A stretch of DNA of 64,000 nt from Adiantum capillus-veneris (taxonomy: Eukaryota > Streptophyta > Polypodiopsida > Polypodiales > Pteridaceae). The stretch covers positions 40,245,558 to 40,309,557 of the forward strand of contig CM043946.1 in assembly GCA_014529385.2 (NCBI GenBank), in the 5' to 3' direction. The notes under the pieces were generated by a model. That model was not told the origin of the DNA, ran no database searches, and was given only the letters and a program-made list of their open reading frames with translations. Of the stretch, positions 55,765 to 64,000 are shown one piece after another. The position numbers were made by a program, and so were the translations under genes. How positions within the stretch are numbered: position 1 is the first letter of the stretch; each line of letters opens with the position of its first letter.

Positions 55765-58700
55765 TTAGGTGACCTCCCTTGGCCAAACATATCCATACCT
55801 TTGCTTTCTGACTCCTAGCTTCACCTTTGTCAGCATGATCTTTAACTGCATTATGTAACATCTTCCACATGTTAAATCTAATTGTGGAGGTTGAAAACTT
55901 ATCATGGTTTGATAGGATTCTTCATGATTTAACACAATCAATTGATGGTTTTGTTGGAACTTCATGTGATGATGTTGATCTCTTAGAGCATTTTGTGATT
56001 TTGAGATTACCTCCATGAAGTCCTTTTCCATAAAGCACTTCTTCAATTTTTTGAATGCCTTCTTTTGATACCTTTTCAAGTTTAAGATTCCATGCAAATT
56101 GGATATACAAGTAAATTATTTTCTCCACAATTCTGCACAATGCATGTAATGTACAAATATGTACATGTGATAGTGGACTATTTAAAATAGGTTTCAAGTT
56201 TGGATATTGAAGATCCCTTGTAGGTTTCTATAATTGGCTTCAATGATTTAAATAATCTGCTGATTGCATACAATATAAACAAGGATATTTTAAAAGAGCA
56301 CCTTTTGAGATGTTATACATTCATTTCAATGTTTTGAGATCACCTGCCATGCGCATTTAACAGAAAAACTACCAACATCCTTCACATGCAAAAGTTCTCC
56401 TTTGGTTTGTTTTTGAATAATTGTTGGTATTTGGGGTTGATGAAATTTTCAATATAAAATATCATGATCTTCTTTGTCAACCTGCAATAATCATTATTCA
56501 TAGTCACTTAGGTCTCAAATGTGTGATAAAAAAAGAAAATTTGCAAGTAATCTAAGCAATATTTAAGAGAAAATGTATTCAATAATTTAACTCAAATAAT
56601 CCAAGCCACCATATATGATTTTCTGACTGCACATTGAAATCTCCCTCTTTCTCATCGTTTGGGCTACCATTTGTATTTCTAGAAAACTATTTTGTAAGTG
56701 CTCGATTCATGAGCGTGATTGTCACCTGCTCAGTCTTTTTGTGCTTCAACATTTCACATTCATCAAGCTTGATTACAAAAATAAGTTTCTTGCCTACTCC
56801 TCCGGAGTTGTTTGATAGAAATGGACCATTTTCTGCTAAAGATTCTCCAAATCAAAAAATATATTGTTGAACTTGTTGAAGTGCACCACTCTCTTGTTTG
56901 CAAAAAAGTCTCTTGCAATGTGTAGGGGAGGATCCAAAAAATCTGCAACTTTTAAGTTGAGCATTCTTCTTGACTTTTTCATCTAGCAGGAGCAGGTAAT
57001 ATAGATGAAGAATTTTTCTTATCTTTGAGTATAATTTTCACCTCTTTAAAAATCTGTGTAACCCATTCTACTTATACCACTATCATCAATGAACTTTTGA
57101 ACATTTGAAGTACTCACCTATGCTTCACTAATGGACTCATGGATAACATTTTGTTTCACCTTCTTGAATTTGGAAGATTCAATAAGCTCCTGAGCAATAG
57201 ATGGTGAGATCAAAGAAGAAAAAGGTTTATTTGCCATGACAGGATCAATATTCTCTTTTCTTGGATGCATCATATCTCTACAAAGTGAAAAAAAGTATAT
57301 GAAGCATGCTATGTAAGAAAAACAAAGAAACTTTTCAAACATTTTATTCAAGATTGCAAAAGAAATAATGCAAGAGAGTTATAACTTACTTTATGGCTTG
57401 AATTCTTATTTTAAGTCCACCACTACCTGTTTTCAATGTTTCATTATTTGAAACTGTTTGACATCTTTGTCTGAAGCCCAAAGGAGTATTCTTAATACAA
57501 GATTTTCTCATATCTCTTTCTAAATCAGATATAGTCTCAGTTAAGGAATTGACTTTTTGATTGTTCAAGAGATGATTTTGATTCAAAAAAATATTTTCTT
57601 CTATCAACCTCTGATTCAAAGAAATTACTTGCTTTGATGTATCCCACAAATGGCAACAATAGCCATAAAGACCCTTTGCTCCATCTCCCGCAAATTGTAA
57701 AAGAGATGTAGGATTTCTAAAATTAGGAGTTGAAAATGTGCAAGGATCTATACTCCCATCACTCCATAAATCTAAATTTTGATGACCCAAACATCTTAAA
57801 TGGTGTTTCTGATCAGATGTAAGATTATGGGCTTTGTTTCTATTTTGTAAAGGCTCGTATTCTTCATCTATTTCAATATGAAGATTGTATTTAGATTTGC
57901 GTTGAGAACTAGATGAAACATCCTGAGAAAAGTTCTCCATTGTAAGAATAAAGAAGGAAGGTGAGGTTTGGCAACCAAAAAGCTTATGTTTAACTTTTTA
58001 CTTGTCACCACCATTTGTATCTTTTTCCGCATAAAATTTGTTTTTACCAAGCAATCATGACAAGATATAGATCGTTCTTAGTTTTTCACAAACTCTCACA
58101 AAGATACATGTCTTGAGATATATTTTGATTTACAAACGTTTCTTTACTTAATTTTAATTTTTATCAAAATCTTTCTCTAAAAAGTCTTTTCATGTAAGTG
58201 TTTAGCTGAGCTGGATATTCTTAGAGGGGCCAAAAGAGACCTCAAAAATCCCCTGATGTACTTGATACATTTCCATAGAGCATACTTCCACAACTTCATT
58301 TTCAAGATGCAAACTAGACTCCATTATAGTATCAAGCTCACCCATAGTATCTACAAAAGAAACTTGTTCAGACAAACCCAAAACATTTTTAGTAGGCTCT
58401 AGAAACCCACTCTCTTTCATGCCTACTATTACATTATGTACATATTGCCTCTCACATCTCTTCAAATTTTCAAGTTTTGTAAAACATACTGATCCATTCC
58501 TTGTTACCAAGGAGCCTGTTAAGAAAGTTTCACCTATTTTTGGATCAAGCGAGACTCTTTTTCTTAATGTAACACTGTAATCCAGTTTTACAATGGTACT
58601 TGGCCAAAACCCATCATTTCCATATGATCATGAAACTCTTTGCTCACCTTTGGTAGAGGATGATCTTTGAGGTTGTCATGATTTCTTTCATGGTTTACAT

Positions 58701-58808
58701 AAACTGTGATAAATTGAACAACACGTTTACCATCTTTACTTCATATCCTGGCATAAGCTGAACCATCATCCATTACCTTTGTTTCCAATTAAACTCCCAA
58801 AATGTAGG
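55765..58808 (-). pseudogene. Unrecognised multi-exon gene remnant on the minus strand
   Basis: AT-rich region with minus-strand exon-like frames. The best joins 57,940-57,390 (MENFSQDVSSSSQRKSKYNL ..., hydrophilic, a coiled-coil-like LNQRLIEENIFLNQNHLL) to 57,277-57,118 through donor GTAAGTTATA and acceptor CACTTTGTAG; the join keeps the frame (DMMHPRKENIDPVMANKPFS), then TAG. Other pieces: 58,640-58,202 (VKLDYSVTLRKRVSLDPKIG), about 56,994-56,640 (KVADFLDPPLHIARDFFANK, then in another frame KKLIFVIKLDECEMLKHKKT) and 56,097-55,765. Several stops and frameshifts. I do not recognise the family. Its upstream side is cut by the LTR at 58,809. Confidence 0.4.
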
Positions 58809-59756
58809 TGTTGACCGTTGGGTCAACAACACAACATAACTCAAGTTTCGTACCAAAGTCTTATCTTTTGCGAGTTATGAAATGCTGCGGATTATGGCTA
58901 TAAACGTCGTTTGTAATGAGTAGTTATTCTAGTTTCAGAAGCCGGGGTGCAATGGCACTTCCAGATTGTAAATACAAAGCCATTTGACCCTTTCAACCCC
59001 ATTTTTGGTTAGCCTTAGTATATAAGGTACCTAGCTCATTTTGTAAAAGGGGAGACTTTTATCATAATCAAAACTTTAGCGCTGCCGTCTACTGAGTGAG
59101 AGAGAGAAAGAGAGTGAGTGTGAGATTTATCCTCTCGCTACGCCCGACTCGCTCAACACATTGGAGATCCGACTGCACCATTGCTGTAGGCTCGAGGAGA
59201 GCTACGCGACAACACTAAGCATTCCACGCGAGACGAAGCGCACACGCCGACGCATCTACGAGCTATTTGTGGCCGTAAGTGTATCAAACGATGTCTGTTT
59301 TCTGCGTGCTAGTAGTCTATAGAATCGTGGCGACATAAGATACGCATAGGTACTCATAAATTTCAGTTTCGGGCACTTTCAAAATTCTGCTCTGTCATCC
59401 TACGCGTTTTCCGCAGATGGGTTTAGAGTGAGGGTATTGAGTGTAGAAGCTTAGGAACATGTGTATCCTAGTGAGGGGATGGTGTTCCTTAAGTTTCGTA
59501 CGAATCTGGCATGATTAGGTGAGTTACCTTCCGTATGTGTGTATGTGGCTAGGTGGTGTAGTTGAGAGTAAGGAGGTTCTTGATTGTGGTTTAGTTGGCC
59601 TTCCAGAGTGTTGTATGTGTAGGATGGTCTCAGCCTGACAAGCTAAAGAGATTTCCTCTGTGTGCCTATCGTGTCATCTGTGTCCTCGATTGACATTATG
59701 TTGATCTAGGTAGTGTTTGCATGCACTTCATGGGTGTGTGAGTCGCTCCTCCAACA
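58809..59756 (+). mobile_element. 5' LTR of gypsy element D
   Basis: 948 bp, TGTTGACCG...CTCCTCCAACA with TGTTG/CAACA tips. The first 20 bp form a hairpin (GTTGACC/GGTCAAC). TATATAAGG at 59,019, GA-rich tract at 59,096-59,125. Layout resembles the family A LTR, including a shared ACGCGTTT..CCGCA element (59,402), so D belongs to the same broad lineage. No partner LTR in the window. Confidence 0.88.
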
Positions 59757-59776
59757 TTGGCGCCGTTGACGGGGAC
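59757..59776 (+). promoter_or_regulatory. Primer-binding site of element D
   Basis: TTGGCGCCGTTGACGGGGA directly after the LTR end; the same class as the family A site. Confidence 0.92.
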
Positions 59777-59985
59777 ACAAGGACCTAAGTAGGTTTCCTA
59801 CTGACGAGAGCAAAGCGAACCCCGAACCCCCGACGGCCTCTAAAACACCGGGGACCGAATGGCACGCCTCGAGCCTGTCATGGTAAAGCAAACAGGGGGC
59901 ACCACCTAGCTTCAGCGGCTAGGACGCAAACAACACACCACCATAACAAAGTTTTCATCCAAGAGAGATGGATGCTTGGGAGTAA
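59777..59985 (+). other. Leader of element D and possible gag start
   Basis: Untranslated leader, then ATG 59,859 (MARLEPVMVKQ). The frame ends after ~16 codons and no gag domain follows. It is probably cut by insertion of the antisense element to its right. Confidence 0.5.
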
Positions 59986-60012
59986 TGATGAAAAGGAAAG
60001 GGAATGAGATCA

Positions 60013-60064
<52 letters not shown>

Positions 60065-61287
60065 GGTATAGCGGCTTAGTACTTAGGCATCACAAAAGGA
60101 TGGCGAATCTGCACACCCTTCACATATACACAAGCTCACTCCAAAACACAAGACTAGGTGGCGATTCCGCACACCTCACATGGGCAAAACATTGCAAGAA
60201 AACATACTCACAAAACCTCAAGCTTTAATTAGAGAATTAGGTGATGAAATGGGGAGCATAGGGTAGGGGAATGAGAAGGGAGAGAGTGGTAGAGCACATG
60301 GCGGATAGGTGGGAGTTGATGGCGAAGATTCGCACGAGGATTATGGCCATCATCCTTCATTTAGTTGCCCTTCATCTTCCATAGCCAAGGGTGTAGAGGT
60401 CATGCTCAAGACAAGCATGGTGATTGCGGTGATGGTGATGGTGTGGGTGTGTGTGTGTGTACTAGGCACACACAGTGCATAGTGTGTTCTTTGGTGATGT
60501 TGTGTGTGTCTTTAGTGTGATGGTGACCCCTCTTTATATAGGGGAGGAGGAGGGAGAAATTCTAGAATTTAGAAATGAAGAAATCATTATCTACATAGGC
60601 CATGTGACTGTGGGCCCCACTTGTCTGGCTGTGTGTATATGTGCCAGAACAACAGTCTCATGAGAGAGAGACTAAGAGAGAGAGATGGGTTGATGAAAAA
60701 AAGTGAGAGGTGGCATGGAGAATAAAGTAATTACAAGAGGGGAGAGAGGGGAGTGTGTTCAGAGGTGAATCTGTGTGCAGATGTGTGTGAACACAAGAAA
60801 AATCAGGTAACCACCGGGTGGGGATGGGTTTGTGGGCACCTTTTTCAGTGAAATTGAGTGTGTGTGAGTGTGGGGGAGGTTATTTAGCTACAAGACAAGA
60901 GACATGGAGCCCTTTAGAGAGAGAGGGGGGTATTTGGGTCATGGGATATGATAGGAGAGAGAAGGGGGGGGTGGGGTATACTATTTTGGAAGATAGGGTA
61001 AGTTGCATGTGAGTTGGTGCATTATTGGTGAGTTATAATGCATTATTGGTGAGAGGTGGGGTAGCTTGAGGAGAGAGAGAAAGGAGAAATGACAAGGGGA
61101 AGAGAGAGGGGGTTGACCTTTTGAGTGGAGGAGAGGAAAAGGGACACTCGGCGGGGCAACAGTGAAGAAAAAGGAGGCAAGGTGGGGATGGGCTACCCCG
61201 CAGGCATGAGGTGGCCTATTTTACCTTTCTTATATATTTACATAATCATACTTTATTTTTTCTTACTTTTTCCAATGCTTTTTATCA
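59986..61287 (-). mobile_element. Tentative 3' LTR of antisense element F
   Basis: Right end inferred from ...TTTTTATCA followed on the plus strand by CTCCCTCCC, the complement of a polypurine tract. Left end placed at TGATG (59,986) for TGAT/ATCA tips; this is a guess. A minus-strand TATA box (CTATATAAAG, 60,541-60,532) and a plus-strand GA run at 60,016-60,058 fit an LTR read leftwards. GT-rich simple repeats near 60,440-60,520. Confidence 0.5.
60016..60058. repeat. (GA)n microsatellite
   Basis: 43 bp of GA, followed by GGGAGGGGG. Confidence 0.95.
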
Positions 61288-61302
61288 CTCCCTCCCTAAG
61301 AG
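61288..61302 (-). promoter_or_regulatory. Polypurine tract of element F
   Basis: Minus strand CTCTTAGGGAGGGAG next to the inferred LTR start TGATAAAAAG. Confidence 0.55.
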
Positions 61303-61570
61303 GGGGTTTTCATGGGGTGGGGACGAGAGAAGAGGGGTATGGGAGCTTGGCTTGTGAAAAGCCCCCATCGTTTCTTCTTCTGCTTAGTTGTAGGATCCGA
61401 TATCGAGTTGCCTTCTGAATTAGCCATTCCATTTGGCCATTGGTGAGATTTCTGGGATATTCATGAATCTGTAACAGGTCCGGGTGATAGCTTGTTCCTT
61501 GGAATAGTGTCGGTTGATTAAAGGGGAAGCCCATGGCTTCCAAAACTTTGTGCCAATGTCCTCCTGGATC

Positions 61571-62845
61571 TCAAGTGAAAAATAGGATCATTGTTTGCAG
61601 TGTCCGAACAATAAAATTTGCATGCCAAATTGGATCAAATTTGTAACCACCAGTAGCGAGAGGGGAAATGAGCATCTTGGCTCCTGCAAAGACAGAACTG
61701 AAAATTATGATTCCCAAGTGTGTACCAAGAATCCACCATATATGGCCGCCTTGTTGGTGTGGTGAGCTCAAGTTGTCTTCAGAGTCTTGCTTACTGCCAT
61801 TAGAAAAAACTGCAAGCATATCATGCTTCTTTTGGGTGTGCTCAAACATGTCAGCTTCCTTTACTGATGCTAATAGCAAGCCACCTACCTTGCGGCTTAA
61901 ATACAAGCGTAATCCACTTACCTTTCTCCAAAGAGAGGATGCACTATTTGTAAAAAATTGTACCAAATTGCGAATGAGGTCTTTATTCTTACATTCTATC
62001 AGGCTTTTGTCTATCCATGGCTCCTTTGCTCTTATCTCCATGCTGATCTTCTCTCTATATGTTATAGCAGCTAGCCATAGACATAGGTCTGATGCATCCC
62101 ATGCAAACACAATGCTGTGTTGTGGAGGAGTTTGGAACATCCTTAAAAGGTTGGCAACATATTGATCATCAAACTTACTATGAACATCCTCACATAAACT
62201 GGAGGCATTACCCATCTCCAAGTCTATAACACTACACAATAAAATCTTGCTCGGCTGCCAAGCCTCTGGAGAAATATCCAACTCCAAACCTTCAGTCATA
62301 CTTACCTCTTCGTTATGGTCCTCATGTGAAACTGCCTTGATGCAAGATTCCTTTAGCTTGCAACACTGTTCTTGGTCCATGCTAGTGCACAGGCTTCCGT
62401 TTTCAAAGCCCTCCCCTTTGCTTGATATGTTTTTCATCTTCTGCAAAGCCTTGCTAGAAGGTTGGTCTTCCTCTTCTCTTGTATCTTTCATGCCCTTTGC
62501 ATTCCTCTTACTCTGACTAGGCCTAATCAACACTTTACACCTTCTTACGCTTACTGCCCAATGCTGTCGATTGATCGCTTTGGTGCCTATTTCATTCAAG
62601 CTTAAAGATGTACTCACATTTGTAACACAATTTTTTTGACTTACCTCCCCCACTTGGGTAGCATCTTTTGATTCTTTAACCTCTTGTTCCACTGCTTCAG
62701 TTCTTTGAATAAACTTCTCGCTTGATCCTTCTTCGGTTACCTTCATCTTGACCTCTTCTACAAGACCAATGATACTTGGTGTACGGGTACCAATTGATGG
62801 TGGACGTAGGATGATTGTAAGTGGTGATTGTGGCGGTGGTTGCAT
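61571..62845 (-). CDS. Second ORF of element F, possible membrane segment, function unknown
   Basis: 424 residues, same frame as gag and separated from it only by TAG 62,854-62,852. The N-terminal half is hydrophilic, Lys/Glu/Ser-rich. The C-terminal half is more globular (SIVFAWDASDLCLWLAAITY, LVQFFTNSASSLWRKVSGLR). A hydrophobic stretch GHIWWILGTHLGIIIFSSVF near the end could span a membrane. No protease, RT or integrase motif, so F is non-autonomous. Either a captured gene or an env-like product; neither is proven. Translation could also begin in gag with stop readthrough. Confidence 0.55.
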   Translation of the reverse strand: MQPPPQSPLTIILRPPSIGTRTPSIIGLVEEVKMKVTEEGSSEKFIQRTEAVEQEVKESKDATQVGEVSQKNCVTNVSTSLSLNEIGTKAINRQHWAVSVRRCKVLIRPSQSKRNAKGMKDTREEEDQPSSKALQKMKNISSKGEGFENGSLCTSMDQEQCCKLKESCIKAVSHEDHNEEVSMTEGLELDISPEAWQPSKILLCSVIDLEMGNASSLCEDVHSKFDDQYVANLLRMFQTPPQHSIVFAWDASDLCLWLAAITYREKISMEIRAKEPWIDKSLIECKNKDLIRNLVQFFTNSASSLWRKVSGLRLYLSRKVGGLLLASVKEADMFEHTQKKHDMLAVFSNGSKQDSEDNLSSPHQQGGHIWWILGTHLGIIIFSSVFAGAKMLISPLATGGYKFDPIWHANFIVRTLQTMILFFT

Positions 62846-62851
62846 TGGTGA

Positions 62852-63790
62852 CTAGCGTTGAACTGGTGTGGCTAGCTGTGGTTGCACCGCTGGTGGTGGG
62901 ATTTGAACAGGTGGGATTGGTTGCCTGAGCGGCGGTGGTGTTCTTGGTGGAGAGATCTGATTCTGTCTCCCCCCTCTATTGAAATTCTGCCTCCTCGGGT
63001 GTGGGCAGTAGTAAATTCCACGGCCATCTTCCCCGTAGTTGTAACAATGGTACTCTGGATTCTGCCTTCGTTGTCCTCTTCCTTGTTCTGGGTTCCTTCC
63101 AGGTGTATGCCCTTGCTGCACCAGATGCACAGATAAACTCTCTAGTTGGGTGGTGATGCGACTCAGCAGGTCTTGCTCTTCTGATGCCTCCTGTGGTTGG
63201 ACTCTATGATTGGCTGTTACAGTCACTGGGGTTGGTTGGGCTGAGCTTGTTTCCTCTGACTCGTTTACTCTTGCTTGCATGCGTAGCTTCTTGTCTTTAA
63301 GGCGGGCTACTTCGACTGCCAACTCATATGTTGCAGGAAACCTTCCCTTCACCTTCTCTCTAAGCGGCGACCATAGACCAGCAATGAAACGGTCCTTCTT
63401 TAGGAAACTAGGCGCTCCTTCACCTTCCTCCAGCGAGGCAACCCATCTCTCCCATAAGTCCACAAATTTAGACTCGTAGGTGGCATACTCCAGCAGGCCT
63501 CCCTGCTTTAATTCTGTCATTAACTGCCATAGCCTCTCCGAGGTTGTGCCTCCACCAAACCTCTTTACAAAAGCAGCCATTAACACATCCCATGCATTCT
63601 TGGTGGCCTGGGGCAATGCATTATACCAGGACTTGGCCTCTACTTTCATCATTAGAGGAAAAATTCTAAGTCGTGAAGCGTCGTCATCTTTGTTGGAGAC
63701 GATACAAGCAATGTCGAAATCATCCAAAAAGTCGGTGGTGAGATCCTCTCCCTTCTTTCCACTGAACGTGGGGAAAGAAACACTTGCCAT
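62852..63790 (-). CDS. Element F gag
   Basis: Starts at ATG 63,790 (MASVSFPTFSGKKGEDLTTD). Retrotrans_gag core: AKSWYNALPQATKNAWDVLM, FVKRFGGG, YESKFVDLWERW, FIAGLWSPLREKVKGRFP. Then a Pro/Gln-rich tail with a degenerate zinc knuckle CYNYGEDGRGIYYC, where the second Cys is Tyr and the His is Arg. The frame is intact over 312 codons. Its 5' LTR and primer site lie beyond the right edge of the window. Confidence 0.88.
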   Translation of the reverse strand: MASVSFPTFSGKKGEDLTTDFLDDFDIACIVSNKDDDASRLRIFPLMMKVEAKSWYNALPQATKNAWDVLMAAFVKRFGGGTTSERLWQLMTELKQGGLLEYATYESKFVDLWERWVASLEEGEGAPSFLKKDRFIAGLWSPLREKVKGRFPATYELAVEVARLKDKKLRMQARVNESEETSSAQPTPVTVTANHRVQPQEASEEQDLLSRITTQLESLSVHLVQQGHTPGRNPEQGRGQRRQNPEYHCYNYGEDGRGIYYCPHPRRQNFNRGGRQNQISPPRTPPPLRQPIPPVQIPPPAVQPQLATPVQR

Positions 63791-64000
63791 GGTAGTGACT
63801 CAGGAAATTACAAACCTCTTTTTCTTTTTTTTTTTCTTTCTTTTTCTTTTTTTTTAAACATACATTAACAGTAGTGGCTCATAGTAGCTTTTTTTTACAA
63901 GGGTGGGTGGATAGGTTAAAACAAGATAAAGATAGAAACATTAAAGGAATGATGGTAATCTAATATGGGGAGAATGATAGGGTTCGGGGAATTGAGGATT
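63791..64000 (-). other. Leader of element F, pyrimidine-rich on the plus strand
   Basis: Upstream of gag; contains a long T/C tract (63,820-63,857). No primer-binding site is visible before the window ends. Confidence 0.6.

Noticed and set aside
58809-61400. Treating LTR D and the antisense gag at 62,852-63,790 as one element
   Set aside because: The D promoter and primer site point rightwards while gag reads leftwards; a separate antisense element inserted into or next to D fits better.

Overview
This window is eukaryotic, almost certainly a land plant with a large repeat-rich genome. It holds nested LTR retrotransposons of Ty3/gypsy and Ty1/copia type, GA/CT microsatellites, spliced genes with GT..AG introns and no prokaryotic gene structure. 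A seed-free vascular plant is possible, but I cannot fix the species. I see no rRNA, tRNA, CRISPR array or intact ordinary host gene.

Layout. (1) 1-24.92 kb: rearranged copies of one gypsy family (family A). Its LTR is about 0.95-1.0 kb, runs from TGTTGAGCC to TTAACA and has a TGGCGCC-type primer-binding site. The left copy (1-11.59 kb) has gag, integrase, a long non-coding stretch and an extra ORF in the env position. The right copy (13.57-24.92 kb) has gag, protease, the integrase tail, a second protease-like domain, the same non-coding stretch, the extra ORF and a complete 3' LTR. The copies have complementary pol deletions, and both carry an antisense LTR at the same gag site. The non-coding stretch of each copy holds five copies of a 22-bp palindrome at conserved spacing.

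(2) 24.92-34.5 kb: a DNA-transposon-like unit of convergent genes. A plus-strand DDE transposase with a BAH-like tail faces a spliced minus-strand gene for coiled-coil, RING-like, acidic and FCP1-type phosphatase segments. Minisatellites built on GTACCAAA and the palindrome GTACCAAATTTGGTAC surround and interrupt both genes. This is my best candidate for an undescribed system.

(3) 34.5-42.67 kb: a near-empty LTR element (family C, 2.07-kb LTR) whose 5' LTR remnant is split by an antisense copia element (copia-1, 34,666-39,848, target duplication GATTT).

(4) 42.67-about 55.5 kb: a second gypsy element (G2) with RT, RNase H, integrase, post-integrase protease and W-P-K repeats. It is split by copia-2 (45,034-50,598, target duplication CTAAC) and carries a 461-bp insertion with terminal inverted repeats in RT. 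A new LTR (LTR-E) starts at 54,889.

(5) 55.7-58.8 kb: an unrecognised spliced minus-strand gene remnant.

(6) 58.8-64 kb: a 5' LTR plus primer-binding site (element D), then an antisense non-autonomous element (F) with gag and a second ORF in one frame separated by a single TAG.

Nearly every coding region is broken by stops or frameshifts. Where paired copies can be compared, most stops are C-to-T or G-to-A changes, as expected of methylated, silenced DNA.
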